Origin: Nocardioides guangzhouensis
GTDB lineage: Bacteria > Actinomycetota > Actinomycetes > Propionibacteriales > Nocardioidaceae
Assembly: GCF_004519545.1 (NCBI RefSeq)
Contig: NZ_SDKM01000007.1
Coordinates: forward strand, 62,001 to 126,000
Direction of reading: 5' to 3'
Length of the DNA: 64,000 nt
Below, one piece after another: positions 43,800-53,400 of this stretch; the stretch's first letter is position 1; each line of letters starts with the position of its first letter. Under the pieces are notes generated by a model. It searched no databases and had not been told where the DNA came from. It worked only from the letters and a program-made list of their open reading frames with translations. Position numbers and translations under genes: made by a program.

Positions 43800-44927
43800 T
43801 GCGTGGACTCCGGGGGCGAACTTGGGCACCCGCACGATCACCTTCGTGCCCGCGCCGGGGGCGGTCTCGACGACGAGGCCGTACTCGTCGCCGAACGTGG
43901 CGCGCAGCCGGGCGTCGACGTTGCCGAGCCCGATCGAGTCGTCGGAGCCGTCCGAGGCCCGCTCGCCGGCCAGCGCGCGGCGTACCTTCTCGGGGTCCTC
44001 GCCGGCGCCGTCGTCCTCGACCTCGATGACACAGGACTGGTCGGAGTCGCGGGCCACGATGGTGATGTGCCCGGATCCCTGGCCTGCCAGGCCGTGGCGC
44101 ACGGCGTTCTCGACGAGGGGCTGGATGCACAGGAACGGTACGGCGACCGGGAGCACCTCCGGCGCGATCCGCAGCGTCACCGCCAGCCGGTCACCGAACC
44201 GGGCCTGCTCCAGAAGGAGGTAGCGCTCGACCGACCGGAGCTCCTCGGCGAGCGTCGTGAACTCGCCGTGCCGGCGGAAGGAGTAGCGGGTGAAGTCCGC
44301 GAACTCCAGCAGCAGGTCGCGGGCCCGGTCGGGATCCGTGCGGACGAACGACGCGATCGCGCCGAGCGAGTTGTAGATGAAGTGGGGGCTGATCTGCGCC
44401 CGCAACGCCCGCACCTCGGCCTCCATCAGCCGGGTCCGGGAGGCGTCCAGCTCGGCCAGCTCGAGCTGCCCCGACACCCACTGGGCGACCTCGTCGGCGG
44501 CGCGGACCAGGCCCGCGGTGGCGCCGTCGGTGAAGACCTGCAGGGTGCCGACGATCCGGTCGTCGACCACCAGCGGGCTGACCACCGCGTTGCGGACCTG
44601 GCAGCTGGCCACGATGCAGGCGAGCTCGTCGCGGTCCGCGACCCGGGTCGCGCCGCCCTCGACGGTGGCCTTGGCCAGCGCGAAGGTCTGCTCGGCATGG
44701 TGCCGGCCGCTGCCGTCCCAGGCCAGCAGCCCGGCGGTGTCGGTGAGCGCGATCGCGGGCGCCCCGAGCAGCTGGCGCAGGTGCTTGCTGCTGCGCTCGG
44801 CGCTGCCCGCGGTCAGGCCCTCGCGGAGCGCGGGGGAGGCGAGCGACGCGGTGTGCAGCGTGCGGAAGGTGGCGCGGTCGGCCTCCGTGCCGAGGTGCCG
44901 CCTGCGGCGGCGCCAGCCTGTCGCCAT
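43797..44927 (-). CDS. LytS-like sensor histidine kinase with GAF domain
   Basis: 376 residues, no membrane helices. A GAF-like N-terminal sensor, the phosphotransfer motif RAQISPHFIYNSL of the LytS/YehU class, then ATPase motifs (PLVENAVRHGL, VEDDGAG, GLGNVDARL). Cytosolic sensing of a metabolite is likely. ATG 44927 lies 6 nt behind TAGTCT; GTG 44933 touches that box and is rejected. Confidence 0.9.
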   Translation of the reverse strand: MATGWRRRRRHLGTEADRATFRTLHTASLASPALREGLTAGSAERSSKHLRQLLGAPAIALTDTAGLLAWDGSGRHHAEQTFALAKATVEGGATRVADRDELACIVASCQVRNAVVSPLVVDDRIVGTLQVFTDGATAGLVRAADEVAQWVSGQLELAELDASRTRLMEAEVRALRAQISPHFIYNSLGAIASFVRTDPDRARDLLLEFADFTRYSFRRHGEFTTLAEELRSVERYLLLEQARFGDRLAVTLRIAPEVLPVAVPFLCIQPLVENAVRHGLAGQGSGHITIVARDSDQSCVIEVEDDGAGEDPEKVRRALAGERASDGSDDSIGLGNVDARLRATFGDEYGLVVETAPGAGTKVIVRVPKFAPGVHA

Positions 44928-44933
44928 GCGCAC

Positions 44934-44939
44934 AGACTA
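44934..44939 (-). promoter_or_regulatory. -10 box of leaderless lytS-like operon (TAGTCT)
   Basis: Minus strand TAGTCT, 6 nt from ATG 44927. Confidence 0.45.
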
Positions 44940-44991
44940 GGCAGTCGGGCACTCCCTGGTCAGGACCTGACGCATCGTCTGTCCTTGTCGG

Positions 44992-45702
44992 TCAGTCCTT
45001 GTTGGACACGCAGGCGTCCGCGAAGCCGACCTTCTTCATCGCCTTCTCACGGTCGGCGCCCTCCGTGTCACGCAGCACGAAGTAGCTGGAGACGCTGCTG
45101 CACAGGGAGAGCGTGGTCGGGTACGTGTCGGTCTTGCGCTGGTCCCACCCGAACGCGTAGCCGTCGGTGGCCAGCTTGAACCGATAGGCCCGGCGGGCCT
45201 GCTTCTGGGTGTCGCCGAGCTTCGCGACCTTCTTCGAGCCGCAGTCCGGCGTGATCCCCACGCCGACCGACCACGGCACGGCGACGCTGAACGTCGGGTT
45301 GTAGGAGCACTTGTAGCCGTAGAAGTAGCTGCGGTAGTTGACGGTGTTCGCCCGGTGGTACTTCTTCACTGCCGCGCCGTCGTCGCAGGACTTCTTGATC
45401 GTCACCTGCATCTTCGGGTTCACGATCCGCGGCGAGTGCAGCTGGTGGTAGGCGCCGCCCTCGATCGGGGTGACGGTCAGCGTGGCGCGCACCGTGGCGG
45501 TGACGTAGACGCCGAGGCACGCCTTGAACTGCGGCACCCAGGCCATGCGGTACGACGAGTACGCGCGGCTCTTGGTGTAGGACTGTCCGCCCAGGGCCGC
45601 GGGTTGCGCCTGTTCCGGGGCCGCGGCCTCGGCGACCGAGACGGTGCCGGCGGCGAGCAGGACGGTGGTGGCGAGGACGGTCGCGGCGACGCGGAAGCGC
45701 AT
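44992..45702 (-). CDS. secreted protein of unknown function
   Basis: 236 residues. A signal peptide (VLATTVLLAAGTVSVAEAAA, cleavage after AEA), then a beta-rich body with many Tyr and Lys and six cysteines (for example FKACLGVY, KKSCDDG, YKCSYNP, PDCGSKK), suggesting three disulfides. I do not recognise a family. ATG behind GGGGGAACC; it is a single-gene unit. Confidence 0.65.
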   Translation of the reverse strand: MRFRVAATVLATTVLLAAGTVSVAEAAAPEQAQPAALGGQSYTKSRAYSSYRMAWVPQFKACLGVYVTATVRATLTVTPIEGGAYHQLHSPRIVNPKMQVTIKKSCDDGAAVKKYHRANTVNYRSYFYGYKCSYNPTFSVAVPWSVGVGITPDCGSKKVAKLGDTQKQARRAYRFKLATDGYAFGWDQRKTDTYPTTLSLCSSVSSYFVLRDTEGADREKAMKKVGFADACVSNKD

Positions 45703-45797
45703 GGTGGTTCCCCCGAGAGTGCGTGGCTGGTGCACGCAGGATCATCCGGCCGCGGCGGGCGTGTCAAGGCGCGGGTGCGTGCGTCAGCGTGCGCGCG

Positions 45798-46586
45798 TCA
45801 GCGGAAGTCGATCAGCAGCAGGTCGGAGTCGGAGGCGTCCTGCACCTCCGGGTCGACCACGACCGGCTCGAGGAGGTCGACCGGCTTCTCGTCGGCGACC
45901 GGCTTCCCGTGGTGGGCGCGGCCGTCGACGCCCTGCTCGCCGGGGTGCTCGTCGATGGAGTGCGGGGCCTGCCACGGGCGCTCGACGACGGTCGCCTTGT
46001 AGCAGCGGGCGACCCACGGCATCTGCATGCCGTCCGCCCCGCGGCCGTAGTCGGCGTACAGCGCGAGGGCCGCGGCCACCCGGCGGTCACACTCCTCCAG
46101 GGCGAGGCCGGAGAGCTCGGCGCGGACCAGCGTCTCCAGCGACTCGTGGTTGACCGGCTCCCACCACCGCCACGACTGCTCGCTGACGAAGCCGAAGTGC
46201 GGGCAGAGGACCAGCGGGGAGGCCGGCTCGTCGCCGGCCACCTCGGTGCCGAGGCAGCGGTCGAGCTTGCGGGCCCAGGGGATGCGCTGGTCGCGGTCGT
46301 TCCACACCAGGGCGAGGTGGCCACCGGGGCGGAGCACCCGGGCCACGTCGTCGAGGTCGTCGGGGAGGCCGCGGCTGGCGACCACCACGTCGACGGACCG
46401 GTCGGGGTAGGGGAGCCGCCCGCGCGTGGCCTGCGGGGTGGCCACGTCGTGGCCGGCCACGACCAGGGCGGCGGTCACCTCCGGGCTGCCGAGGGACACC
46501 ACGGTGCGTGCACTGGCGCCGACCAGCCAGGCCACGGCCTCGGCGGGGAACGTGGGCCGGTCCTGCGGTGCCAGCGGGGTGTCCAT
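45798..46586 (-). CDS. SAM-methyltransferase-like protein
   Basis: 262 residues. A class I methyltransferase core is visible, weak in motif I (VVSLGSPEVTAAL) but clear later (PDRSVDVVVASRGLPDDLDDVARVLRPGGHLALVWNDRD), like the Methyltransf_11 family. A C-terminal tail of ~55 residues is acidic. ATG 46586 follows TAGCCT by exactly 7 nt, so leaderless; the much longer frame upstream is not coding. Divergent from the Fic-like gene. Confidence 0.8.
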   Translation of the reverse strand: MDTPLAPQDRPTFPAEAVAWLVGASARTVVSLGSPEVTAALVVAGHDVATPQATRGRLPYPDRSVDVVVASRGLPDDLDDVARVLRPGGHLALVWNDRDQRIPWARKLDRCLGTEVAGDEPASPLVLCPHFGFVSEQSWRWWEPVNHESLETLVRAELSGLALEECDRRVAAALALYADYGRGADGMQMPWVARCYKATVVERPWQAPHSIDEHPGEQGVDGRAHHGKPVADEKPVDLLEPVVVDPEVQDASDSDLLLIDFR

Positions 46587-46593
46587 TGCGTCG

Positions 46594-46599
46594 AGGCTA
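46594..46599 (-). promoter_or_regulatory. -10 box of leaderless methyltransferase gene (TAGCCT)
   Basis: Minus strand TAGCCT, exactly 7 nt from ATG 46586. Confidence 0.5.
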
Positions 46600-46652
46600 C
46601 CTGCTGGGGTCGCGCGATCCGCGGCCATCCGCGCGTGCCATCCTTCCCTCCC

Positions 46653-47402
46653 ATGAGCCCCGACTCCCGCGCCGACCAGAGCACCGACCCGCTCGGCCGG
46701 CTGGCCGCGCTCGAGGGCGTCCCGTCGGCGTACGCCGCGGCGCGCGACGGGGTCGACGCGCTGCTGCGCGACCGGGGCCTGCGGCGTACGTCGCCCGAGC
46801 AGACCGCGGAGTCCCTGCTGCTCGGCGCGTGGGCGTCCGCGCAGCTCGAGGGGTCCGCCTCGACGCTCGAGGAGGTCCGGGAGCGGGGCGGGGACGAGAC
46901 CGCCCAGGCCGCGGTCCGGGTCTCCACCGAGATGCTCGCGCTGGTGCCGGCACTGTCGCGATCGCCGCTCCAGGCCTTCGCCCGGCTGCACGCGCTGGCC
47001 GGCACCGGGACGGTGCCCGATGACGAGCTGGGCCGGCCCCGTTCCGCGGCCGCCGCCGAGCGACTGCGCATGCTTGCCACCCGGCTCCTCGACGACACCG
47101 CGGCCCCGGCGATGCTGGTCGCCGCGGTGGTGCACGCCGAGCTCGCCGCGGGCGCGCCGTTCGCCTCGCACAACGGGATCGTGGCCCGGGCCGCCGAGCG
47201 CCTGGTGCTGGTGGCCCGCGGTGTCGACGAGAAGTCGCTGCTGGTGCCCGAGGAGGGGCACCGCCGGCTCCGGTCGGCGTACGAGTCGAACCTGCGGGCC
47301 TACGCGTCCGCGGCCGGCACGAGCGGGGTGCAGGCCTGGCTGCTCTACACCGCCGAGGCGTACACGCTGGCGGCGGAGGCGAGTCCGGCGCGGCCTTCGT
47401 GA
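46653..47402 (+). CDS. Fic-like helical protein with degenerate motif
   Basis: 249 residues, almost all helical. An inhibitory-helix-like SAQLEGSASTLEEV precedes the region PFASHNGIVARAAERLVL, which lines up with the Fic motif HPF-x-x-GNG-x-x-R but lacks the catalytic His (Ala before PF) and the GNG/Arg pattern. AMP-transferase activity is therefore unlikely. By order it matches mycobacterial Rv3662c, opposite the Ms1 RNA. Convergent with that RNA. Confidence 0.65.
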   Translation: MSPDSRADQSTDPLGRLAALEGVPSAYAAARDGVDALLRDRGLRRTSPEQTAESLLLGAWASAQLEGSASTLEEVRERGGDETAQAAVRVSTEMLALVPALSRSPLQAFARLHALAGTGTVPDDELGRPRSAAAAERLRMLATRLLDDTAAPAMLVAAVVHAELAAGAPFASHNGIVARAAERLVLVARGVDEKSLLVPEEGHRRLRSAYESNLRAYASAAGTSGVQAWLLYTAEAYTLAAEASPARPS

Positions 47403-47416
47403 CGGTGTCGTGAGGC

Positions 47417-47497
47417 GGTTCGAGACGGGCCTCGTTCCTCCTCAACCACCGGGTCTTCGGTGGTTGAGGAGCGAGCGCCAGCGAGCGTCTCGAAACC
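47417..47497. repeat. hairpin repeat with 14-bp stem
   Basis: CTCCTCAACCACCG (47438-47451) pairs perfectly with 47458-47471; outer parts (GGTTCGAGACG and CGTCTCGAAACC) also pair, giving an ~80-bp imperfect palindrome. Such GGTTGAGGAGCGAGCG repeats are common between convergent genes in this group, from memory. It can terminate both strands. Confidence 0.75.
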
Positions 47498-47524
47498 AGA
47501 CCCGAGCCTCCCGACACCACCCGG

Positions 47525-47712
47525 ACATGCGAACGGCACCCGATCAAACGGATGTGTGGCTCGGGTGCCGCCGCTGACACGTGAAACCTGACGGCTACCA
47601 GGCGTGCACTCTCGATTGCTGCCTCGGGAGGATCCCGATCTGACAGGCGCCCTGTAGGAAGGGTGGATCGCCGCGTGGGTACCCGGTTCACGTGCGGGTT
47701 CTGGAGTTGTTG
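47525..47712 (-). ncRNA. Ms1-like (6S-like) small RNA candidate
   Basis: In the 397-bp gap between the Fic-like and HAD genes, minus strand: a complete promoter (see next entry), then a long-range helix (47685-47694 with 47578-47588, one bulge) enclosing ~96 nt, and a 9-bp terminator-like hairpin at 47569-47535. In M. tuberculosis the abundant RNA MTS2823/Ms1, which binds core RNA polymerase, lies between Rv3661 (HAD hydrolase) and Rv3662c on the same strand as the HAD gene, exactly this arrangement. The predicted length (~190 nt) is shorter than Ms1 (~300 nt) unless it reads on to the 47438 hairpin. Confidence 0.65.
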
Positions 47713-47718
47713 ACTCCG

Positions 47719-47747
47719 TTTCTACGCCGGATGGACAGGCAACTCAA
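47719..47747 (-). promoter_or_regulatory. promoter of the Ms1-like RNA
   Basis: Minus strand TTGAGT (47747-47742), 17-bp spacer, TAGAAA (47724-47719). It is one of the few sites in the window with both boxes near consensus, as expected for an abundant RNA. Confidence 0.6.
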
Positions 47748-47799
47748 GGCTTGACTTCCCGGCGTGTCCATGGGTCCGGCGTGTCCGTCCGGAGGGCGG

Positions 47800-48615
47800 T
47801 CAGACGGCCTGGTTGCGTCGCCGGATGTTGACCAGGATCGCTCCGCCGACGACCACGACCCCGCCGACGGCCAGTGCGGCGAGCGTGGGTTTCGCGGGTG
47901 GCAGGCGCATCCGCGAGCCGAGGGTCACCGGCCGCGCGAAGACCAGCACCGGCCAGCCGTTCGTGGTCGCGACCCTGCGCAGCTCCTTGTCGGGGTTGAC
48001 CGCGTGCGGGTGCCCGACCACCTCGAGCATGTGCAGGTCGGTGATGGAGTCGGAGTAGGCGTAGCTGCGGCTCAGGTCGTAGCCGTGCTCCTCGGCGAGC
48101 TCGAGGATCGCGTCGGCCTTCGCCTCGGCGTACGCGTAGTACTCGATCTCGCCGGTGTACTTCCCGTCGCTGATCTCCATGCGCGTCGCCACCACCCGGT
48201 CGGCGCCGAGCATCTCGCCGATCGGCCCGACCACCTCGGCCCCGGACGTGGACACGATGACCACGTCGCGGCCGGCCAGGTGGTGCTCCTCGATCAGGCT
48301 GACCGCCTCGTCGTAGACGATCGGGTCGACGATGTTGTGCAGCGTGTCGGCGACGATGTCCTTGACCGTCGCGACGTCCCAGCCGGCGCACAGCTGCGAC
48401 ATGAACGCCCGCATCTTCTCCATCTGGTCGTGGTCCGCACCACCGACGAGGTAGACGAACTGGGCGTAGGCGCTGCGCAGCACCGCACGCCGGGAGATGA
48501 GTCCCCCGGCCTGGAACGGCTTGCTGAACGCGAGCGTGCTCGACTTCGCGATGATGGTCTTGTCGAGGTCGAAGAACGCCGCCGTCCGCTGCCGCGCGGT
48601 GATGGGCGTCGCCAT
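47800..48615 (-). CDS. HAD-IB family phosphatase, membrane-anchored (Rv3661-like)
   Basis: 271 residues. Motif I FFDLDKTII (DxDxT), motif II VSTSGAEV, motif III/IV YSDSITDLHML; a SerB-like cap between. A C-terminal helix LAALAVGGVVVVGGAILV with RRRNQ end anchors it. Similar proteins near tad loci are mycobacterial Rv3661 and Streptomyces HAD-IB proteins linked to sporulation and septation. ATG 48615 has TAGGAT exactly 7 nt upstream, which decides it over ATG 48624 inside that box. Confidence 0.88.
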   Translation of the reverse strand: MATPITARQRTAAFFDLDKTIIAKSSTLAFSKPFQAGGLISRRAVLRSAYAQFVYLVGGADHDQMEKMRAFMSQLCAGWDVATVKDIVADTLHNIVDPIVYDEAVSLIEEHHLAGRDVVIVSTSGAEVVGPIGEMLGADRVVATRMEISDGKYTGEIEYYAYAEAKADAILELAEEHGYDLSRSYAYSDSITDLHMLEVVGHPHAVNPDKELRRVATTNGWPVLVFARPVTLGSRMRLPPAKPTLAALAVGGVVVVGGAILVNIRRRNQAV

Positions 48616-48622
48616 GGGCCCC

Positions 48623-48628
48623 ATCCTA
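48623..48628 (-). promoter_or_regulatory. -10 box of leaderless HAD gene (TAGGAT)
   Basis: Minus strand TAGGAT, exactly 7 nt from ATG 48615; the alternative ATG at 48624 lies within the box. Confidence 0.5.
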
Positions 48629-48811
48629 GGTTGGCGGGACGTTGTCGGGCCGCTGCGACGGGCCGCGGGGCGCAGGTCGGCCGGGCGGGCGCTCCTACGT
48701 CATCCGTCCTAGTCCGCACTGCGTCTTCGGTGTGAGCCACTGGTCCGGTCCGGGTGCCACCCTGAGGCCGGGAGGTGGCATGCCCCGGTCCCTCACTGCG
48801 TCGGGAGCACC

Positions 48812-50476
48812 GTGAGCGTCGTCGGCACCGCGGTCAAGGAGACCGGGGTCTCGCTGCGCACGGTGTTCACGAACACCGCCCTGCGCCGGGTCAACCTCGC
48901 CTTCGCCGGCTCGCTGATCGGGGACTGGGCCTACATCACCGCCATCGCGGTCTGGGCGTACGGCGTCGGCGGGGCGACGGTGGTCGCCGCGTGGGCCGTG
49001 GTCCGGATGCTGCTGGTGGCGCTGTTCACGCCGTTCGCCGCCACGCTGGTCGACCGGATGAGCCGCAAGGTGATCCTGGTGGCCAGCGACCTGGTCCGGC
49101 TGGTGCTGCTGGTGCTGGCCGCCGGCGCGATGACCCAGGACCTGACCGCGGTCGTGTTCGTGCTGGCCGCCCTCGCCTCGATCATGGGGACGCCGTTCCG
49201 GCCGGCCATGCGCGCGCTCCTGCCCTCGCTGGTCTCCCGTCCCGAGGAGCTGACTGCGGCCAACGGCACCACCAGCACGCTGGAGAGCCTCGCCTTCTTC
49301 GTCGGTCCCGCGCTGGCCGGCCTGCTGCTGGCCACCACCGACGTGGAGGTCGTGCTGCTGTTCGACGCGGCGACCTTCCTGTGGTCGGCGCTGTTGATCG
49401 CCGGCATCCGGCCGCACGTCCCAGTGACGAGCGCCGCCGACGAGGAGGAGGCGGGGCCGGACGTCGCCGAGCCCGGATTCCTTCGCGAGACCGCCGAGGG
49501 CATCTCCTTCATCGCCCGGCACGCCGACCTGCGCATGGTGGTGCTGCTCTGCTGCGCCCAGACCGTGGTCGCGGGCGCGCACGCGGTGTTCGTGGTCACG
49601 ATCGCCTTCGACCTGCTCGACCTCGGGGCGCCCGGCGTCGGCTACCTCGAGTCCGTGCTCGGCCTCGGCGCCCTCGCCGGCGGATTCCTCGCGTTGTCGC
49701 GGGCGTCGCGTCAGCGGCTGGCCACCGACTTCGCCTGGGGCGTCGTGCTCTGGTCGGTCCCGCTGGTGATCGTGGCGCTGGTGCCCTCGTTCGCCACCGC
49801 GGTGCTGGTGATGGCGATCCTGGGCCTCGCCAACCCGCTGGTCGACGTCAACCTCGACACCCTCCTCCAGCGGCTCACCCCGGACCGGCTGCTCGGCCGG
49901 GTGTTCGGGGCGCTGGAGTCCGCGGCGATCGGGACCATGGCGCTGGGCGCTGCCCTGATGCCGCTGCTCATGTCTCTGGTCGGGCTCCGCTGGGCGCTGG
50001 CTGGGCTCGGCCTCGCGGTCGGGGCTTGCGTGCTGCCGGCCCGGGCCCGCCTCATCAGCCTGGACACCCGGCTCCGGGCCCCGGCGGCCCTGGCGATCCT
50101 GCGCGGCATCCCGATGTTCAGCCCGCTGCCGAGCACCGTCCTCGAACGGCTGGCCCGGCAGGTGCGGGAAGTCGCGGTGCCGGCCGGCGGGACTGTCTTC
50201 AGCGAGGGCGACGTCGGCGACACCTTCTACCTGATCCAGTCCGGCGAGGTCGAGATCAGCCAGGCCGGGGCGCTGCTGCGCGTCGAGCTCGCCGGGGACC
50301 ACTTCGGCGAGATCGCGCTGCTGCGCGACATCCCCCGGACCGCGTCGGCAGCGGCACGGGTCGACACGGTGCTCCTCGCCCTCGACCAGGACGTCTTCCT
50401 GGAGGCCGTCACCGGCAACCGGGACTCGGAGAGCGCGGCCGAGGCCATCGTCTCGAGGCGCCTCCTCGCGGCCTGA
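48812..50476 (+). CDS. MFS transporter with C-terminal cyclic-nucleotide-binding domain
   Basis: 554 residues. Residues ~1-425 form a 12-helix MFS of the enterobactin-exporter-like group (TLVDRMSRKVILVASDL loop, MGTPFRPAMRALLPSLV). Residues ~428-535 are a CRP-like beta roll: ILRGIPMFSPLPSTVLERLA, FSEGDVGDTFYLIQSGEVEIS, cassette FGEIALLRDIPRTASA with the phosphate-binding Glu and Arg kept. Transport may thus be gated by cAMP or cGMP. GTG start behind CGGGAG. A TGCCACC/GGTGGCA hairpin lies in the leader (48755-48780). The cyclase-like gene follows 12 bp downstream. Confidence 0.9.
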   Translation: MSVVGTAVKETGVSLRTVFTNTALRRVNLAFAGSLIGDWAYITAIAVWAYGVGGATVVAAWAVVRMLLVALFTPFAATLVDRMSRKVILVASDLVRLVLLVLAAGAMTQDLTAVVFVLAALASIMGTPFRPAMRALLPSLVSRPEELTAANGTTSTLESLAFFVGPALAGLLLATTDVEVVLLFDAATFLWSALLIAGIRPHVPVTSAADEEEAGPDVAEPGFLRETAEGISFIARHADLRMVVLLCCAQTVVAGAHAVFVVTIAFDLLDLGAPGVGYLESVLGLGALAGGFLALSRASRQRLATDFAWGVVLWSVPLVIVALVPSFATAVLVMAILGLANPLVDVNLDTLLQRLTPDRLLGRVFGALESAAIGTMALGAALMPLLMSLVGLRWALAGLGLAVGACVLPARARLISLDTRLRAPAALAILRGIPMFSPLPSTVLERLARQVREVAVPAGGTVFSEGDVGDTFYLIQSGEVEISQAGALLRVELAGDHFGEIALLRDIPRTASAAARVDTVLLALDQDVFLEAVTGNRDSESAAEAIVSRRLLAA

Positions 50477-50488
50477 CGGACGGTGCAC

Positions 50489-53400
50489 ATGGACTCGGCG
50501 GCGCGCTCGAACGGCCACGCGGCATACCTGCCCCGGATGCTGCCGCCCTGGGCGGAGGCCGAGCCAGGGCTCGCGCACCGGGAGGTCGACGGCACGCTGG
50601 TGCTGTTCGACATCAGCGGCTTCACCCGGCTGACCGAGCGGCTGTCACGCCAGGGCCGGGCCGGCGCCGAGGAGCTCAGCGGCGTCCTCGACGCGGTGTA
50701 CGGCGTGCTGGTCGGCGCCGCCGAGGCCGAGGGTGCGGACCTGCTCAAGTGGGGCGGCGACGCGGTGCTGATGCTGTTCGAAGGCCGCGACCACCCGCTG
50801 CGCGCGGTCCGGGCCGCCCTGGGGATGCAGCGGGTGCTGGGCCGCGCCGGACGCCTGCGTACGTCGGTCGGCGAGGTGGTCCTGCGGGCGTCGAGCGGGG
50901 TCGACTCCGGCACCGTCCACCTCGTCCTCGCCGGCGACCCCGGCCGGCACCGGGAGCTGATCGTGCTCGGCCCGGTCGCCAGCAACGTCTGCCGGCTCGA
51001 CGGCTCGGCCCGGGCGGGGCAGGTGGTCGTCGGCGAGGCCTGCGCCGCCCTGCTGCCGCCGGGAGCGAGCGGTCGTCGCGCCGGCCCCGGCCGTCTGGTC
51101 ACCGGGGTCCCGCCGCAGCTGCTGGCCGACCCGCTGCCCGCGATGGTGCCCCGCGCGGACCCGGACGTGGTTGAGGTGCTGCTGCCGCCGCAGCTGCGGA
51201 CCCACCTCGCCGACCGCGTGCACGAGCCCGAGCACCGGGCGGTCGCCGCCGCGTTCCTCCGCTTCGACGGCACCGACGAGCTGCTGTCGGAGCGCGGCCC
51301 CGCGGCCGTCGCGGAGGCGGTCGACGCCCTGGTGCGCACCGTCCAGGAGGCCGTCGGGACGCACGGCGCGTCGTTCCACGAGAGCGACGTCGACGTCGAC
51401 GGCGGCAAGATCATGCTGGTCGCCGGCGCCCCGCTCAGCACCGGCGACGACACCGACCACCTGCTGGCCGCGGTCCGCTCGGCGCTCGACCACCCCGGCG
51501 AGATCGCGGCCCGGGCCGGCCTCGCCCGCGGCCGGGTCTTCACCGGTGACCTCGGGCCGCCGAGCCGACGCACGTACTCGGTCAAGGGCAACGCGGTGAA
51601 CCTCGCCGCCCGCCTGGCGTCCCGCGCGACACCGGGCGAGCTGCTGGCCCCGGCCGAGGTGCTGGCCCGGGTCCGGCACTCCTACCGCACCGAACCACGG
51701 GAGCCGCAGCGGCTCAAGGGGCTGCGGCACCCGGTCGAGACCGTGGCCGTGGTCGGCGCGGAGGAGCGGTCCGCAGCGCATGCCGTCGCGCCGCTGGAGG
51801 GCCGCGACGACGAGCTGGCCCGACTCACCGCGGCGGTGGCCGGCCTGACCGCGGGGAAGGCCGGGGGTGCGGTCGAGCTGGTCGGCGAGCCCGGCATCGG
51901 CAAGACCCGCCTGGTCGAGGAGGTGGTGACCCGGGCGGGGGAGCTCCCGTCCGGGGTGGTCGTGGTGACCGCCGGGGGCAGCCGCAGCGGTGCCCTGGCG
52001 CCGTACGGCACGGCCCGGCAGGTGCTGGCCGGCGCCGCCGGCCCGCCCGGCCCGGACGACCCGGCCGACCCCGCTGACCGGCTGCGGGAGCACGTACGCC
52101 GGGTGGCGCCGGACCTGGTCGAGCGGCTGTCGCTCCTCGGTGCTGTTCTCGGCGTCGAGCTGGCCGACGAGGGGGACACCGTCGACCTGCTCGACGAGCA
52201 GTTCCGGGTCGAGCTCGCGCAGCAGGCGGTGGTCGAGCTGCTCGGCGCCACGCTGCCCGGACCCGCGCTGATCGTGGTCGAGGACTCCCACCTGGTCGAC
52301 CCCGCGAGCGCCGGTCTGCTCGACCGGATCGTGCGCGAGACCGCGGCCCGCCCCTGGCTGGTGCTGAGCACCCGTCGGGACGGCTCCGACGGCTGGTCGT
52401 CGCCGGGCGAGCGGATCGACCTGGCCGCCCTCGATGCCGACGCCGCCCGCCGCCTGGTCGAGGCGGCCACCCCTGGCCGGCCGTTGCCGCCCGCCGTCGT
52501 CGAGGTGGCGGTACGCCGGGCCGGCGGGCACCCGCTCTTCCTCCGCGAGCTGGCGCACGCCGCGGCCCGGGGGGCCGACGTCGAGGAGCCGCCGGAGTCG
52601 GTCGAGGAGCTGGTCGCCGTGCAGCTCGACGCGCTGCCCGGACACGACCGGGCCCTGCTGCGCCGCGCGGCCGTGCTCGGCACCAGCTTCCCGGTGGCGC
52701 TGCTGGCCCGGCTGGCGAACCGCACCGACCCCGGCGTGACCGACGAGGCCCTCCGCGAGGCGCTCGGCGCGCTCCGCCCGTTCCTCATCGAGGAAGGCCC
52801 GGAGCGGCTGTCCTTCCGGCACGCCGTGCACCGCGAGGTCGCGTACGCCGGGCTGTCGTTCCGGACCCGGGCCTCGTTGCACGGCCGGGTGGCCGAGATG
52901 CTCGAGGAGGACGGGACCACTGCCCGCGAGCGTCCCGAGCTTCTGGCGCTGCACTACTTCGCCAGCGGCCGGTACGAACCGGCCTGGCGGCACGCCCGCC
53001 ACGCCGGCCACCACGCCAACGAGCGCTACGCCCCGGCCGCCGCCGCCGAGGCCTTCGCCCGCGCCGCCGAGGCGGCCCGACGGGCGTCGCCGGTCGTGGG
53101 CGTCACCGAGCGCGGGCAGGACCTCGAGTCGCTCGGGGACGCGCTGTTCCTGTGCGGGCGGCCGGAGGCGGCCGACGAGGCGTACCACGAGGCGTACGTC
53201 GTGGCCCGCCCCCAGCGCACGGGTGGGGCGGAACTCATGCTCAAGCGCGCCAAGGTCGCGCAGCGGCTCGGCCGGCACTCGCTCGCGCTGCGCCGGCTGA
53301 GCATCGGCCTGTCCGGGCTGGAGGAGCAGGACGACGAGGCCGCGGCGTACCGCGCCCGCCTGCTGGCGCGGCGGGCCGCCGTCCTGATCAGCCAGGGGCG

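Noticed and set aside
47525..47712. 6C RNA, tmRNA or RNase P RNA in this gap
   Set aside because: No C-rich loops of 6C RNA, no tRNA-like ends, and none of the RNase P conserved blocks are visible.
48755..48780. Riboswitch ahead of the MFS-CNBD gene
   Set aside because: Only one 7-bp hairpin (TGCCACC/GGTGGCA) is visible; no conserved loop pattern supports a known class.
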